From Prevotella sp. UBA4339 (GTDB taxonomy: Bacteria > Bacteroidota > Bacteroidia > Bacteroidales > Bacteroidaceae), in NCBI GenBank assembly GCA_002393725.1, contig DGTJ01000078.1, positions 1-8,403 on the forward strand: DNA of 8,403 nt, written 5' to 3'. The notes below the pieces were generated by a model that searched no databases, was not told the DNA's origin, and worked only from the letters and a program-made list of their open reading frames with translations. How positions within the stretch are numbered: the stretch's first letter is position 1; the number at the start of each line of letters is the position of its first letter. Below are positions 1 through 6,300 of this stretch, piece after piece. A program made the position numbers and the translations under genes.

Positions 1-384
1 GGAACGCAGAGCGACAGCCTGCTGACGCTCAACGAACAGCTAAGCCATCTCAACACCAGCTACGAACAGGAACGCCGACAGCAGGCAGGCCTCTCTGCCC
101 AAAACGCACTGCTCAGCGAGCAACTTTCCCGATATACGAGGATAGACCAGCTCGCCGCCGACCTCCGTCCAGAGATGGCTACGCTCTTCCCTCAGGTCAG
201 TCATTTCAGCCTCTCGCACGTGAAAGAGTTCAGCCGTGACTCTGCCGCCACCTGCTCCTACGTGGCAGCCATCATCCGGTGTTCAGAAGGCAGCAAACTC
301 TCAAAAGTAGATGCACAGAAGCTGAACGACTGGCTACAGAAGCGCATCAAAGCCGACAGCCTGGTTATTGTCAACAAGGATTAA
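1..384 (+). CDS. C-terminal part of a coiled-coil protein, function unknown
   Basis: An open frame runs from the first base of the window to a TAA at 382-384, so the start lies upstream and 127 residues are visible. The first 55 or so residues are rich in Gln, Glu, Leu, Arg and Ser with heptad-like leucine spacing (for example LLTLNEQLSHL), which indicates a coiled coil. A compact C-terminal part follows, with alternating hydrophobic residues and the ending LNDWLQKRIKADSLVIVNKD. An in-frame ATG at 175 is an internal Met rather than the start, because the reading frame and its amino-acid character continue upstream without a break. I do not recognise the family. Its stop codon overlaps the stop of the convergent hydrolase remnant by two bases, which suggests a tight tail-to-tail ancestral arrangement. 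Confidence 0.75.
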   Translation, partial: GTQSDSLLTLNEQLSHLNTSYEQERRQQAGLSAQNALLSEQLSRYTRIDQLAADLRPEMATLFPQVSHFSLSHVKEFSRDSAATCSYVAAIIRCSEGSKLSKVDAQKLNDWLQKRIKADSLVIVNKD

Positions 385-596
385 GAGTATGGATTGATAG
401 ATTCCATATAATTGTAACCGTCGTGGATGGACAGATCAAGGTCAATTCCAAAATAGCGATAGCCATCCTTTGAAGCCGGGTACTCCATCATCAGCTTCTC
501 TACCAAAGGCACATACCACGTCTTTACCTCTTCAGCCGTCGGAGTATGGGCACCAGGGAAATGAAACGAGTGGTTGTAGTGTTCCAGAAAAAACGG
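381..596 (-). pseudogene. Truncated 3' end of an alpha/beta-hydrolase gene (paralogue of 4130-4741)
   Basis: Read on the minus strand, 596-478 encodes FFLEHYNHSFHFPGAHTP and then a stretch matching residues 159-197 of the intact hydrolase further right, including the catalytic-His motif GAHTP. Similarity stops abruptly at 596, where the nucleophile and oxyanion-hole regions should lie, and the upstream frame soon reaches a stop, so this is a remnant. After the shared MEYP it does not end in IAKKSS as the intact copy does. It continues in frame for 31 residues (ASKDGYRYFGIDLD to MESINPYS) to a TAA at 383-381. That tail may be the ancestral C-terminus or part of another gene; I cannot tell which. 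Three of the six differences from the intact copy are synonymous. Confidence 0.8.
478..596. repeat. Left copy of a 119-bp direct repeat
   Basis: It aligns without gaps to 4152-4270 with six mismatches (positions 495, 501, 507, 570, 571, 591), including an uninterrupted 62-bp identical run at 508-569. Both copies have the same orientation and lie 3,674 bp apart. It is the 3'-proximal coding part of the hydrolase family gene, not an insertion-sequence end. Confidence 0.92.
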
Positions 597-645
597 CTGT
601 ATTAAGCCATGTGTTTGGTGTTTTATACATAAAATTTTGTGTTTT

Positions 646-732
646 AGGGTGTCAGGGTGTCAGAATGCCGATGTACAAAGGGCTACACCCTGTTTTTATA
701 GGGTGACAAGGGTGACAGGAGGGTGGACAGGT
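646..732. repeat. Short GGGTGTC/GGGTGACA tandem repeats with a hairpin
   Basis: AGGGTGTC occurs twice in tandem (646-661) and AGGGTGACA twice in tandem (700-717), followed by GG-AGGGT-GGACAGGT (718-732). CACCCT (686-691) and AGGGTG (700-705) form a 6-bp inverted repeat with an 8-base loop. A related sequence, reverse-complemented, lies at 7658-7675. No coding function is evident. Similar G-rich repeats are, from memory, common in intergenic DNA of Prevotella accessory regions. Confidence 0.6.
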
Positions 733-746
733 CACGATGCTTGGTA

Positions 747-851
747 AATAAGGGCAGGTTATTGAGCAATAAGGGCCGCTTATTTAGTGATAAAGACCGC
801 TTATTGAGCAATAAGGGCAGGTTATTGAACAATAAGGCACGCTTACAGAGC
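747..851. repeat. Five tandem 21-bp units with internal AATAA/TTATT dyads
   Basis: Units start at 747, 768, 789, 810 and 831, each exactly 21 bp, with the consensus AATAAGGGCMGSTTATTGAGC. Within a unit AATAA and TTATT form a dyad separated by 7 bases. Across unit borders TTATT-GAGC-AATAA forms a second dyad with a 4-base loop, so inverted half-sites alternate along the array. The last unit is the most diverged. Twenty-one bp is two helical turns, so protein bound to each unit would lie on the same face. This resembles iterons or operator arrays, but no cognate protein is identified. The minus-strand frame through it (LLLNKRP-type repeats) looks like a by-product of the 21-bp (7-codon) period. 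Confidence 0.85.
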
Positions 852-896
852 ACTACATAGAATGGAAAAAAATGCAAAAACAATGGTAAAATCTGC

Positions 897-935
897 AAGA
901 ATCACGGCTCACGACCTGAGTTGTGATTCTTTTTT
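897..935 (+). terminator. Rho-independent terminator upstream of the amidohydrolase
   Basis: AAGAATCAC (897-905) pairs perfectly with GTGATTCTT (923-931). An inner CTCA/TGAG stem sits in the loop, and six T bases follow the stem arm (930-935). This is a good plus-strand intrinsic terminator. No plus-strand gene lies within 500 bp upstream, so it ends either read-through from the left or an unannotated short transcript over the repeat region. Confidence 0.75.
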
Positions 936-948
936 GGCTGGAAAGTGC

Positions 949-956
949 TAATTTTG
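949..956 (+). promoter_or_regulatory. Bacteroidota -7 box for the amidohydrolase
   Basis: TAATTTTG fits the Bacteroidota TAnnTTTG consensus and lies just after the terminator, about 47 bases before the ATG at 1004. The longer GCTAATTTTGC (947-957) is identical to the two -7 regions of the divergent promoter at 4760-4803. I see no clear TTTG -33 box at normal spacing. Confidence 0.65.
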
Positions 957-1003
957 CCAGGCAAATGCTTAATATCCAATTACATTAAAAAAACAAAGAA
1001 TCA

Positions 1004-2782
1004 ATGAAACAGGCAAAAATCAAGAACATGATGAAGAAAATGCTATCAAACGTTGCCTTAGCCAGCACTGTCGTCTCAACGTGCATGCTGGCCGGCTGCA
1101 AGGACGACAAAAACAACAGCAACACCGTAAACAACAGTGCCGATCTTGTAGTCTATGGCAAGATTTTCACCGCAGAGAACAATCAGATGGCAGAGGCGTT
1201 GGCCGTGAAAGACGGTAAATACGTTTACGTGGGTGACAAGAAGGGAGCCGAAGCCTACATCCTGGCAGGCAAGACAGAGGTGGTAGACTACAGCGGCAAA
1301 GGTCTGGTGATGCCTGGCTGCGGCAACGGCCACTCCCATTATATGTTAGGCTATGCCCTCAAAAGCATTGGTACAATGTTCGACTTGCAGGACGATACGG
1401 AACTGTTTCTGAAGAAAATCAAGGAGGCTGTCAAGAAGGCTAGGGCTGAGGGTGCCACGTCCATCTTCGGTCAAGGCTGGCGACTCCAGAGCCTCGAAGC
1501 CAACATGCCTACCCGTCAGGACCTAGATGACATCTGCAGCGACATCCCCATATATATGCTCGACGAGGAGTGCCACAAGGCACTGGCCAACACCATTCTG
1601 ATGAAGAAGGCCGGCATCATCAACGAAGACGGCAGTGCCGGCAAGACCACCCTTCGCGGCGGCGAGATTGTGACCGATGCCAACGGTATGCCTACCGGAC
1701 TGGTGAAGGAGCAGGCCCAAACTTACCTGCGCTCCTTCCTGGACAATGACAATCTCTACACCCTCGATATCGCCACAGCCAACTTGGCAGAGATTGAGAA
1801 ATACATGCTGTCGGTAGGCTATACCATGTATCACGGCGGATGGGGCAATTATTTTGTGAATACCAACTACTATCAGGCTGCCCAGCAAATGGACAAGGCC
1901 GGAAACCTGCACTTCGTGATGGGTCTGCCCTACGAGATTGAGAGCTGGATGGATATGGACGAGGCGTTGTCCAGAGCTGTCGATGCCAAGAAATTTGCAT
2001 CCACGCGCGTCATTCCGAGATGGATCAAGTTGCTCTTCGACGGCGGAGTGGAAGCTGGTACCGCCATTGTGGACCCGCTCTATCCCGACGGTCACCAAGG
2101 CATAGCCAACTGGACGGAACAGGAAGTGACAGAGCTGACGCGCAAGGCTAATGCCCAAGGGCTGACCATCCACATACACGTAATGGGCAACAAGGGAGTC
2201 ACCCAGGTGGTCAATGCCTTCGTCAATGGCGGAAAGGACGAGATGCGCAATACGCTCGTCCACGTGCGCAACGTGGATGAAGCCGACTATAAGCGCATGG
2301 CACAGCATAACATCTATGTCACCTCGGGCGTCACCTGGCACCACTTCCCTACAGGAGCAGTGGAGTATATCCGGGAGCATGGCATGACCCCTGTCGGCTA
2401 TGAAGACAAGGCGTATCCCTTTAAGTCGTACTTCGACTATGGCATCCCCGCCACCATCCACTCCGATTATCCAGCATTGAGCGGCAGTCCCGACGATCCG
2501 TTCGGCATCATGGAGATAGCCGTGACAGGTGTACTCTGGTCTGAGAACGGCACCCCTCTGTGGACTGAAGAGCTCGTCTCCCGCGAGCAGGCACTCACCG
2601 CCCTGACCATCAACTGCGCCAAGCAGATGTTCATTGAGGATGAGCGAGGGAGCATCAAGACAGGCAAGTTTGCCGACTTCCTGCTACTCAACCAGGATGT
2701 GCTGACCTGTCCGGTGAACCAGATTCACAACACCAAGCCTACTGCCACCTACTTCGAGGGCAAGAAGGTGTTCTCGATGTAA
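1004..2782 (+). CDS. Lipoprotein amidohydrolase (YtcJ/Amidohydro_3-like)
   Basis: This is a 592-residue metal-dependent hydrolase of the amidohydrolase superfamily, YtcJ-like branch, whose members cleave C-N bonds in amides or formamides. The N-terminus is a lipoprotein signal: a Lys-rich start, a hydrophobic stretch at about 14-30, and lipobox LAGC with Cys32 as the lipidated residue. It should therefore sit in the periplasm or on the outer surface, which is notable because most family members are cytoplasmic. The small beta domain is at about 47-105 (ADLVVYGKIFTAENN, then GLVMPG). Probable metal and catalytic residues are H110 and H112 (GHSHY), K342 (IKLLFDGG, likely the carboxylated Lys), H390/H392 (IHIHVMG), H420 (LVHVRN) and D488 (IHSDYP). 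The C-terminal part has the typical ERGSIKTGKFADFLLLNQD return to the beta domain. Length is normal and no lesion is seen. The ATG at 1004 is chosen because it gives a proper signal n-region. The substrate cannot be read from the sequence. The AraC gene downstream is the likely regulator. Confidence 0.9.
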   Translation: MKQAKIKNMMKKMLSNVALASTVVSTCMLAGCKDDKNNSNTVNNSADLVVYGKIFTAENNQMAEALAVKDGKYVYVGDKKGAEAYILAGKTEVVDYSGKGLVMPGCGNGHSHYMLGYALKSIGTMFDLQDDTELFLKKIKEAVKKARAEGATSIFGQGWRLQSLEANMPTRQDLDDICSDIPIYMLDEECHKALANTILMKKAGIINEDGSAGKTTLRGGEIVTDANGMPTGLVKEQAQTYLRSFLDNDNLYTLDIATANLAEIEKYMLSVGYTMYHGGWGNYFVNTNYYQAAQQMDKAGNLHFVMGLPYEIESWMDMDEALSRAVDAKKFASTRVIPRWIKLLFDGGVEAGTAIVDPLYPDGHQGIANWTEQEVTELTRKANAQGLTIHIHVMGNKGVTQVVNAFVNGGKDEMRNTLVHVRNVDEADYKRMAQHNIYVTSGVTWHHFPTGAVEYIREHGMTPVGYEDKAYPFKSYFDYGIPATIHSDYPALSGSPDDPFGIMEIAVTGVLWSENGTPLWTEELVSREQALTALTINCAKQMFIEDERGSIKTGKFADFLLLNQDVLTCPVNQIHNTKPTATYFEGKKVFSM

Positions 2783-2805
2783 GGGAATCTGTGTGCTAAT
2801 GAGAA

Positions 2806-2842
2806 AAACAGCCATCAACTGAATGTAAGTTGATGGCTGTTT
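2806..2842. terminator. 15-bp perfect hairpin between amidohydrolase and AraC genes
   Basis: The 15-base arm at 2806-2820 (AAACAGCC to CAACT) pairs perfectly with 2828-2842, with a 7-base loop. Only three T bases follow on the plus strand, but an A-run (2804-2808) precedes it, giving a T-run on the minus strand. It probably ends the amidohydrolase transcript and may work in both directions. It separates the two genes into different transcription units. Confidence 0.8.
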
Positions 2843-2883
2843 CGTCAACAAAAAACTTGCAGGGAGATAGCGCACTATTGAAC

Positions 2884-2901
2884 TTTTTTTCGTACCTTTG
2901 C
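2884..2901 (+). promoter_or_regulatory. Bacteroidota promoter for the AraC gene
   Basis: The -7 box TACCTTTG is at 2893-2900, 26 bases before the ATG at 2927. The 18-base string TTTTTTTCGTACCTTTGC is identical to the one upstream of the UDG-like gene on the minus strand (7496-7513). It supports independent expression of the regulator downstream of the hairpin. Confidence 0.65.
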
Positions 2902-2926
2902 GGAAATAATAGAAAGACCAATCATT

Positions 2927-4081
2927 ATGCACGATCAACCCATACAAGAAGATTTCCTTTATATGATGCTCTACGGAGCCGCTGCCATGTTGTCGCTGAT
3001 AGCCTGCTGTTATCTGCTGCTGCGCCGTAGCAATGCCATTGCTCCCGACGTCACGTCGCCGGTGCGGCTACGCCGGTGGACGGCCGCCTTCTTTGCCAGC
3101 ATGACGCTGAGCCACGTGTGGTATTTGCCTGAATTATACCTTCCCTCGTCCGAAAATGCCTTGCAGGCCACCTTTGTAGGTGCTACGCTCGACTTCATGA
3201 CATTCGTACCCTTCGGGATAACAGTATTGTTCTCCATGCTGCAAGACCGCAGGCGTCCCGCGTGGCCAGCCTTCCTGATGGTGGCACCGCTCGCTGTCAT
3301 CACAACGATATGCGCGGTATCCCGAGACATGAGCCTTTTGCCGGCATTATATGTCTATTACATGCTGATGGGTATCGGCCTGATAGCATACATGGTTCGT
3401 GAGGTGCGACGATACGGGCACTGGCTGTGCGACAACTATGCCGACCTGGAGCATAAAGAGATATGGCAGAGCCTCTTGGTGCTGGCAGTCATCATGTCGT
3501 TTTTCGGCATCTACACATTAGACCCTCACGGTGTGGCCTACAAATACATCACACAGCTGAACAGCATGATTCTCGTCTGCTTTCTCTTATGGCGCGTAGA
3601 GACACTAAGCGATTTGAGTTTCCATACGCTATCTGGTGCTGAGCCTTCCCTACTCTCAAGTGCAGAGGGGACAGCACACGAGAGCCTTGCCGTCTCAAAA
3701 CCGCAAAACCTCACCGATACCATCGGCCCCATGCTACAGCGGCATTGCATAGACACACAGCTCTATCTGCAGCACGACCTGACTGCCGTGCTACTTGCCA
3801 AGGCGATAGGTACCAACCGCTACTATCTCAGCCAATATTTCTCTCAGCAGGGCATCACATACAATGCCTACATCAACAACCTGCGCATCCAGCACTTCAT
3901 GAATCTCTATCGCGAGACGGTGACTGCCCAGGATTCCTTCACCGCCCAACAGTTAGCCTTGGAGAGCGGTTTCCACAATTACCGCACTTTCAGCAATGCT
4001 TTCAAGCAGCAGACAGGGCAGACGGTGACATGTTGGATGAAGGCTGCAGGCAAGGCTCTGCAGGAGCAGAGAAAGTCATAG
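2927..4081 (+). CDS. Membrane-anchored AraC-family transcriptional regulator
   Basis: This 384-residue protein has a polytopic N-terminal membrane domain and a C-terminal AraC/XylS DNA-binding domain. Hydrophobic segments are visible at about 11-32, 52-70, 84-104, 113-130, 136-157, 181-196 and 206-223. A linker follows at about 230-265. The DNA-binding domain has a first helix-turn-helix around LTAVLLAKAIGTNRYYLSQYF (285-305), the linking helix ending YNAYINNLRIQHFM, and a second helix-turn-helix ALESGFHNYRTFSNAFKQQTG (344-364). Architectures with 6-7 membrane helices and an AraC domain are common in Bacteroidota and are presumed to respond to membrane or extracellular signals. The gene follows the amidohydrolase with its own promoter and converges with the hydrolase gene, the stops being 48 bp apart. 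Its target is inferred, not shown, to be the amidohydrolase. Confidence 0.9.
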   Translation: MHDQPIQEDFLYMMLYGAAAMLSLIACCYLLLRRSNAIAPDVTSPVRLRRWTAAFFASMTLSHVWYLPELYLPSSENALQATFVGATLDFMTFVPFGITVLFSMLQDRRRPAWPAFLMVAPLAVITTICAVSRDMSLLPALYVYYMLMGIGLIAYMVREVRRYGHWLCDNYADLEHKEIWQSLLVLAVIMSFFGIYTLDPHGVAYKYITQLNSMILVCFLLWRVETLSDLSFHTLSGAEPSLLSSAEGTAHESLAVSKPQNLTDTIGPMLQRHCIDTQLYLQHDLTAVLLAKAIGTNRYYLSQYFSQQGITYNAYINNLRIQHFMNLYRETVTAQDSFTAQQLALESGFHNYRTFSNAFKQQTGQTVTCWMKAAGKALQEQRKS

Positions 4082-4129
4082 AATGCAAAAACAGCCGCTC
4101 GAAACGAAAGCCTAATGGGAAACGTCTAT

Positions 4130-4741
4130 TTATGAAGATTTCTTCGCTATAGGGTACTCCATCATCAGTTTCTCCACCAATGGCACATACCACGTCTTTA
4201 CCTCTTCAGCCGTCGGAGTATGGGCACCAGGGAAATGAAACGAACGGTTGTAGTGTTCCAGAAACAACGGTTCAAACCTCGCCAATGTGTCCTGTTCACC
4301 GAAGATTCCCCATACCTTATCTTTATAATAAGGGTTACAGCAGTCAAACTGGCGAGCCTCCATCTCTGCAAATTCGGCAATCAACGGCTCATCAATGACA
4401 AACTCCTGCTTGCCATCCAGCCGCTTCGACTTGTATTCATGCCGTCCAATCCGTGCACTCAGGAACTCCGTCATGCGGAAATGCGGATTGCCCAATAAGG
4501 CAGGAATCCCAACGACAGGAGCCACCATCTGTGCATAGAACGAGCCGCAACTATTACCCACCAATACATCAGGCCGTTCGCGGTCAATTACGTCACGAAT
4601 CAAAGCCAGTGCCTCCTTCGGATGGGTAGGCAGGTCTGGCGAAACGACCTCAGCCCTTCCCTCGAATGCCTCCCTCAGTGCCAACGCTGGCTGGCACTGC
4701 CCGCTGGCAAAGAACCCGTGTAGGAATAGAATCTTCTTCAT
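4130..4741 (-). CDS. Small alpha/beta-hydrolase (YqiA/RBBP9-like esterase)
   Basis: This 203-residue protein begins MKKILFLHGFFASG and has a complete catalytic set. The oxyanion-hole HG is at 8-9, the nucleophile motif GNSCG at 63-67 (Ser64 to Ser66 region, Ser at GNS), the acid is D151 in GEQDTL, and the His is H174 in GAHTP. Size and motifs fit the YqiA/UPF0227 and RBBP9-type small serine hydrolases, which are probably carboxylesterases; the substrate is unknown. The ATG at 4741 is preferred over an in-frame TTG at 4765, because the TTG lies inside the -7 promoter box. The last 39 residues before IAKKSS are encoded by the right copy of the 119-bp repeat, so the present C-terminus may be a replacement. 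It is divergent from the LUD gene and converges with the AraC gene. Confidence 0.85.
   Translation of the reverse strand: MKKILFLHGFFASGQCQPALALREAFEGRAEVVSPDLPTHPKEALALIRDVIDRERPDVLVGNSCGSFYAQMVAPVVGIPALLGNPHFRMTEFLSARIGRHEYKSKRLDGKQEFVIDEPLIAEFAEMEARQFDCCNPYYKDKVWGIFGEQDTLARFEPLFLEHYNRSFHFPGAHTPTAEEVKTWYVPLVEKLMMEYPIAKKSS
4152..4270. repeat. Right copy of the 119-bp direct repeat
   Basis: This is the partner of 478-596, inside the 3' end of the intact hydrolase gene. Similarity ends on one side just after the Pro codon of MEYP (4151) and on the other at 4270, where the intact gene carries on. It marks the right boundary of the block that the two repeats enclose. Confidence 0.92.
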
Positions 4742-4762
4742 AAACTTTCCTAATAAACGGTG

Positions 4763-4770
4763 CAAAATTA
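4763..4770 (-). promoter_or_regulatory. -7 box of the hydrolase promoter
   Basis: On the minus strand this reads TAATTTTG. It lies 21 bases before the ATG at 4741, which implies a very short leader, and it rules out the TTG at 4765 as the start. Confidence 0.65.
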
Positions 4771-4792
4771 GCCATAATTCAGCGATTATCGC

Positions 4793-4800
4793 TAATTTTG
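4793..4800 (+). promoter_or_regulatory. -7 box of the LUD-MBL promoter
   Basis: TAATTTTG lies 26 bases upstream of the ATG at 4827 and is identical in its 11-base context to the box at 947-957. No Shine-Dalgarno sequence is obvious before the start, which is usual in this phylum. Confidence 0.65.
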
Positions 4801-4826
4801 CACAGATATTTAAGCGTTTTTAGAAG

Positions 4827-5477
4827 ATGATACTTACAACTACACAACAGGAAGAGAGAAATCAGAAACTGGCAGAGCGGATAATAAAGAGCCTGAACCG
4901 CCGCAACATGGAAGCCTTTTACTGTCCTACGGGCAAGGAGGCTGTGGAGAAGGTTATGGAACTTATTGCCGACGGAAGCACCGTGACATGGGGCGGAACG
5001 GCTACCGTCCGTGATCTGGGCATCCCGGAGGCATTGAAAAGCAGGGGTACACTCAAAGTCCTTGACCGTGATCTGGCAGAGACCCCGGAGGAAAAGGAGG
5101 CAATCTACCTCAGGGCTTTCACGGCAGATGTGTATCTGACGAGTGCCAACGCCATATCGGAAGATGGTGTCATCGTGAACATCGATGGCAACGGCAATCG
5201 GGTAGCCGCTATCTCGTGGGGACCGAAAAAAGTCATCTTCGTCATCGGACTCAACAAGGTGGCTCAGACGGTAGAGGCCGCACTGGCCAGAGCCCGCAGC
5301 ACGGCATCACCCATCAATGCCCAGCGGTTCGACATCAACACCCCTTGCAGAATCGACGGCACTTGCCACAACTGCAACTCGCCGGAGAGCATCTGCAGTT
5401 ACGTCCACCTTCTGCGTAATAGCAGGAACAAGGGACGGCATGTAGTAGTGCTTGTCGGTGAAGATTTAGGATATTAG
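4827..5477 (+). CDS. LUD-domain protein (LutC/DUF162-like)
   Basis: This 216-residue protein is a stand-alone LUD domain, the fold of the lactate-utilisation proteins LutB and LutC and of related uncharacterised proteins. Visible features are an N-terminal helical part (LAERIIKSLNRRNMEAFYC), the glycine-rich VTWGGTATVRDLGI at 53-66, LTSANAISEDGVIVNIDGNG at 104-122, and SWGPKKVIFVIGLNKV at 130-145. A cysteine cluster follows at C174, C180, C183 and C190 (PCRIDGTCHNCNSPESIC), which could bind a metal or an iron-sulphur cluster. No LutA or LutB partner is present, so a lactate role is not supported. The MBL-fold gene follows after 26 bp and is probably co-transcribed. Confidence 0.88.
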   Translation: MILTTTQQEERNQKLAERIIKSLNRRNMEAFYCPTGKEAVEKVMELIADGSTVTWGGTATVRDLGIPEALKSRGTLKVLDRDLAETPEEKEAIYLRAFTADVYLTSANAISEDGVIVNIDGNGNRVAAISWGPKKVIFVIGLNKVAQTVEAALARARSTASPINAQRFDINTPCRIDGTCHNCNSPESICSYVHLLRNSRNKGRHVVVLVGEDLGY

Positions 5478-5503
5478 TAACAGGATAAGATGGAAAAGTT
5501 GTT

Positions 5504-6298
5504 ATGAAGTGGACTGTACTGGTAGATAACCGCACAAATGATCCTGCATTGGAAACCGAACATGGACTGTCGATATTCTTGGAAACGGAACGCCACCATA
5601 TCTTGCTCGATACGGGAGCCAGCGACATGCTCATCCGTAATGCGGAACGAACAGGAATCGACCTTAATACCGTTGACTATGTGTTTATCTCCCATGGGCA
5701 CAGCGACCATGCAGGAGGCTTGAAACACTTCATGACGATCAATGATACAGCCCAAATCATCGTATCCCCAGATACCCTCAGCGGGAAATTCTTTTCCAAG
5801 CGCCGTTATCTTCACAGCATCACCCCAGAGTGGCCGGAGATATCTTCAGAACGGCTGCTGACTGTCGAACACAGCGGAGGGATTGCAGATGACTTGTATA
5901 TCATTGCCCGCATCCCGCAGGTGCATCCGATGCCGAAGGGCAATCTGCACCTCTTCGCCCAGAATGCCGAAGGAGCGTATATCCCTGACGATTTCCGTCA
6001 TGAACTGGCCCTCTATACCGACGGCTTGCTGTTTACAGGCTGTGCTCACAGCGGACTGGAAAACATCCTTGCTGCCACACCTTTTCCCGTGAACGAAGTC
6101 ATAGGTGGTTTCCATCTGCTTGACGGGCATGAGTCGGAGGATGAACTCCGTGAACTCGCCTACAGGCTGACGGACTCCTATCCGCAGACGCACTTCCATA
6201 CCAGCCACTGCACGGGTGATGCCGTGTTTGCCACGCTGAAGAATGTCATGGGTGAACGGCTTCACGCCTTCTCATGCGGGACAACAATTGAGATTTGA
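5504..6298 (+). CDS. Metallo-beta-lactamase-fold hydrolase
   Basis: This 264-residue protein carries the MBL signature HGHSDH at 64-69 after a typical N-terminal strand pattern (ILLDTGAS at 33-40), further metal-ligand candidates at H182 (GCAHSG) and H204 (GGFHL), and a late SHCTG (234-238). The motifs GCAHSGLENIL, GGFHL and SHCTG recall the archaeal and bacterial MBL proteins annotated as related to the tetrahydromethanopterin-pathway dihydropteroate synthase type, but the substrate here is unknown. The start at 5504 is preceded by a purine-rich GGAAAAG at a suitable distance. It is probably the second gene of an operon with the LUD gene. The next frame (6301) begins two bases after its stop, suggesting that the operon once had a third gene. 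Confidence 0.88.
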   Translation: MKWTVLVDNRTNDPALETEHGLSIFLETERHHILLDTGASDMLIRNAERTGIDLNTVDYVFISHGHSDHAGGLKHFMTINDTAQIIVSPDTLSGKFFSKRRYLHSITPEWPEISSERLLTVEHSGGIADDLYIIARIPQVHPMPKGNLHLFAQNAEGAYIPDDFRHELALYTDGLLFTGCAHSGLENILAATPFPVNEVIGGFHLLDGHESEDELRELAYRLTDSYPQTHFHTSHCTGDAVFATLKNVMGERLHAFSCGTTIEI

Positions 6299-6300
6299 AT

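Larger units (their letters stand above)
4760..4803. promoter_or_regulatory. Palindromic divergent promoter region
   Basis: GTGCAAAATTAGC (4760-4772) is a perfect 13-bp inverted repeat of GCTAATTTTGCAC (4791-4803). After one mismatch the symmetry continues inward with ATAAT (4774-4778) and ATTAT (4785-4789). Each arm contains a TAnnTTTG -7 box: 4763-4770 on the minus strand for the hydrolase, and 4793-4800 on the plus strand for the LUD gene. At normal spacing the -33 region of each promoter would fall on or beside the -7 box of the other, so polymerase binding may be mutually exclusive. A dimeric regulator could also use the dyad. Confidence 0.75.

Noticed and set aside
747..851. CRISPR array
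   Set aside because: The units are directly abutting with no unique spacers, and no cas genes are in the window.
683..898. 71-residue minus-strand frame with LLLNKRP/LLLNNLP repeats
   Set aside because: The repeats simply follow from the 21-bp DNA units being a multiple of three. It has no promoter and no family resemblance, so the DNA repeat is the better explanation.
1523..2461. 312-residue minus-strand open frame inside the amidohydrolase
   Set aside because: It is antisense to a well-supported gene with conserved catalytic motifs; its composition (His/Val/Gly rich) is that of a shadow frame.
4082..4129. Terminator between the convergent AraC and hydrolase genes
   Set aside because: No stem with a T-run could be found in these 48 bases.
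4742..4765. TTG start extending the hydrolase by eight residues
   Set aside because: It falls inside the -7 promoter box, and MKKILFLHGF at 4741 is a natural start for the family.
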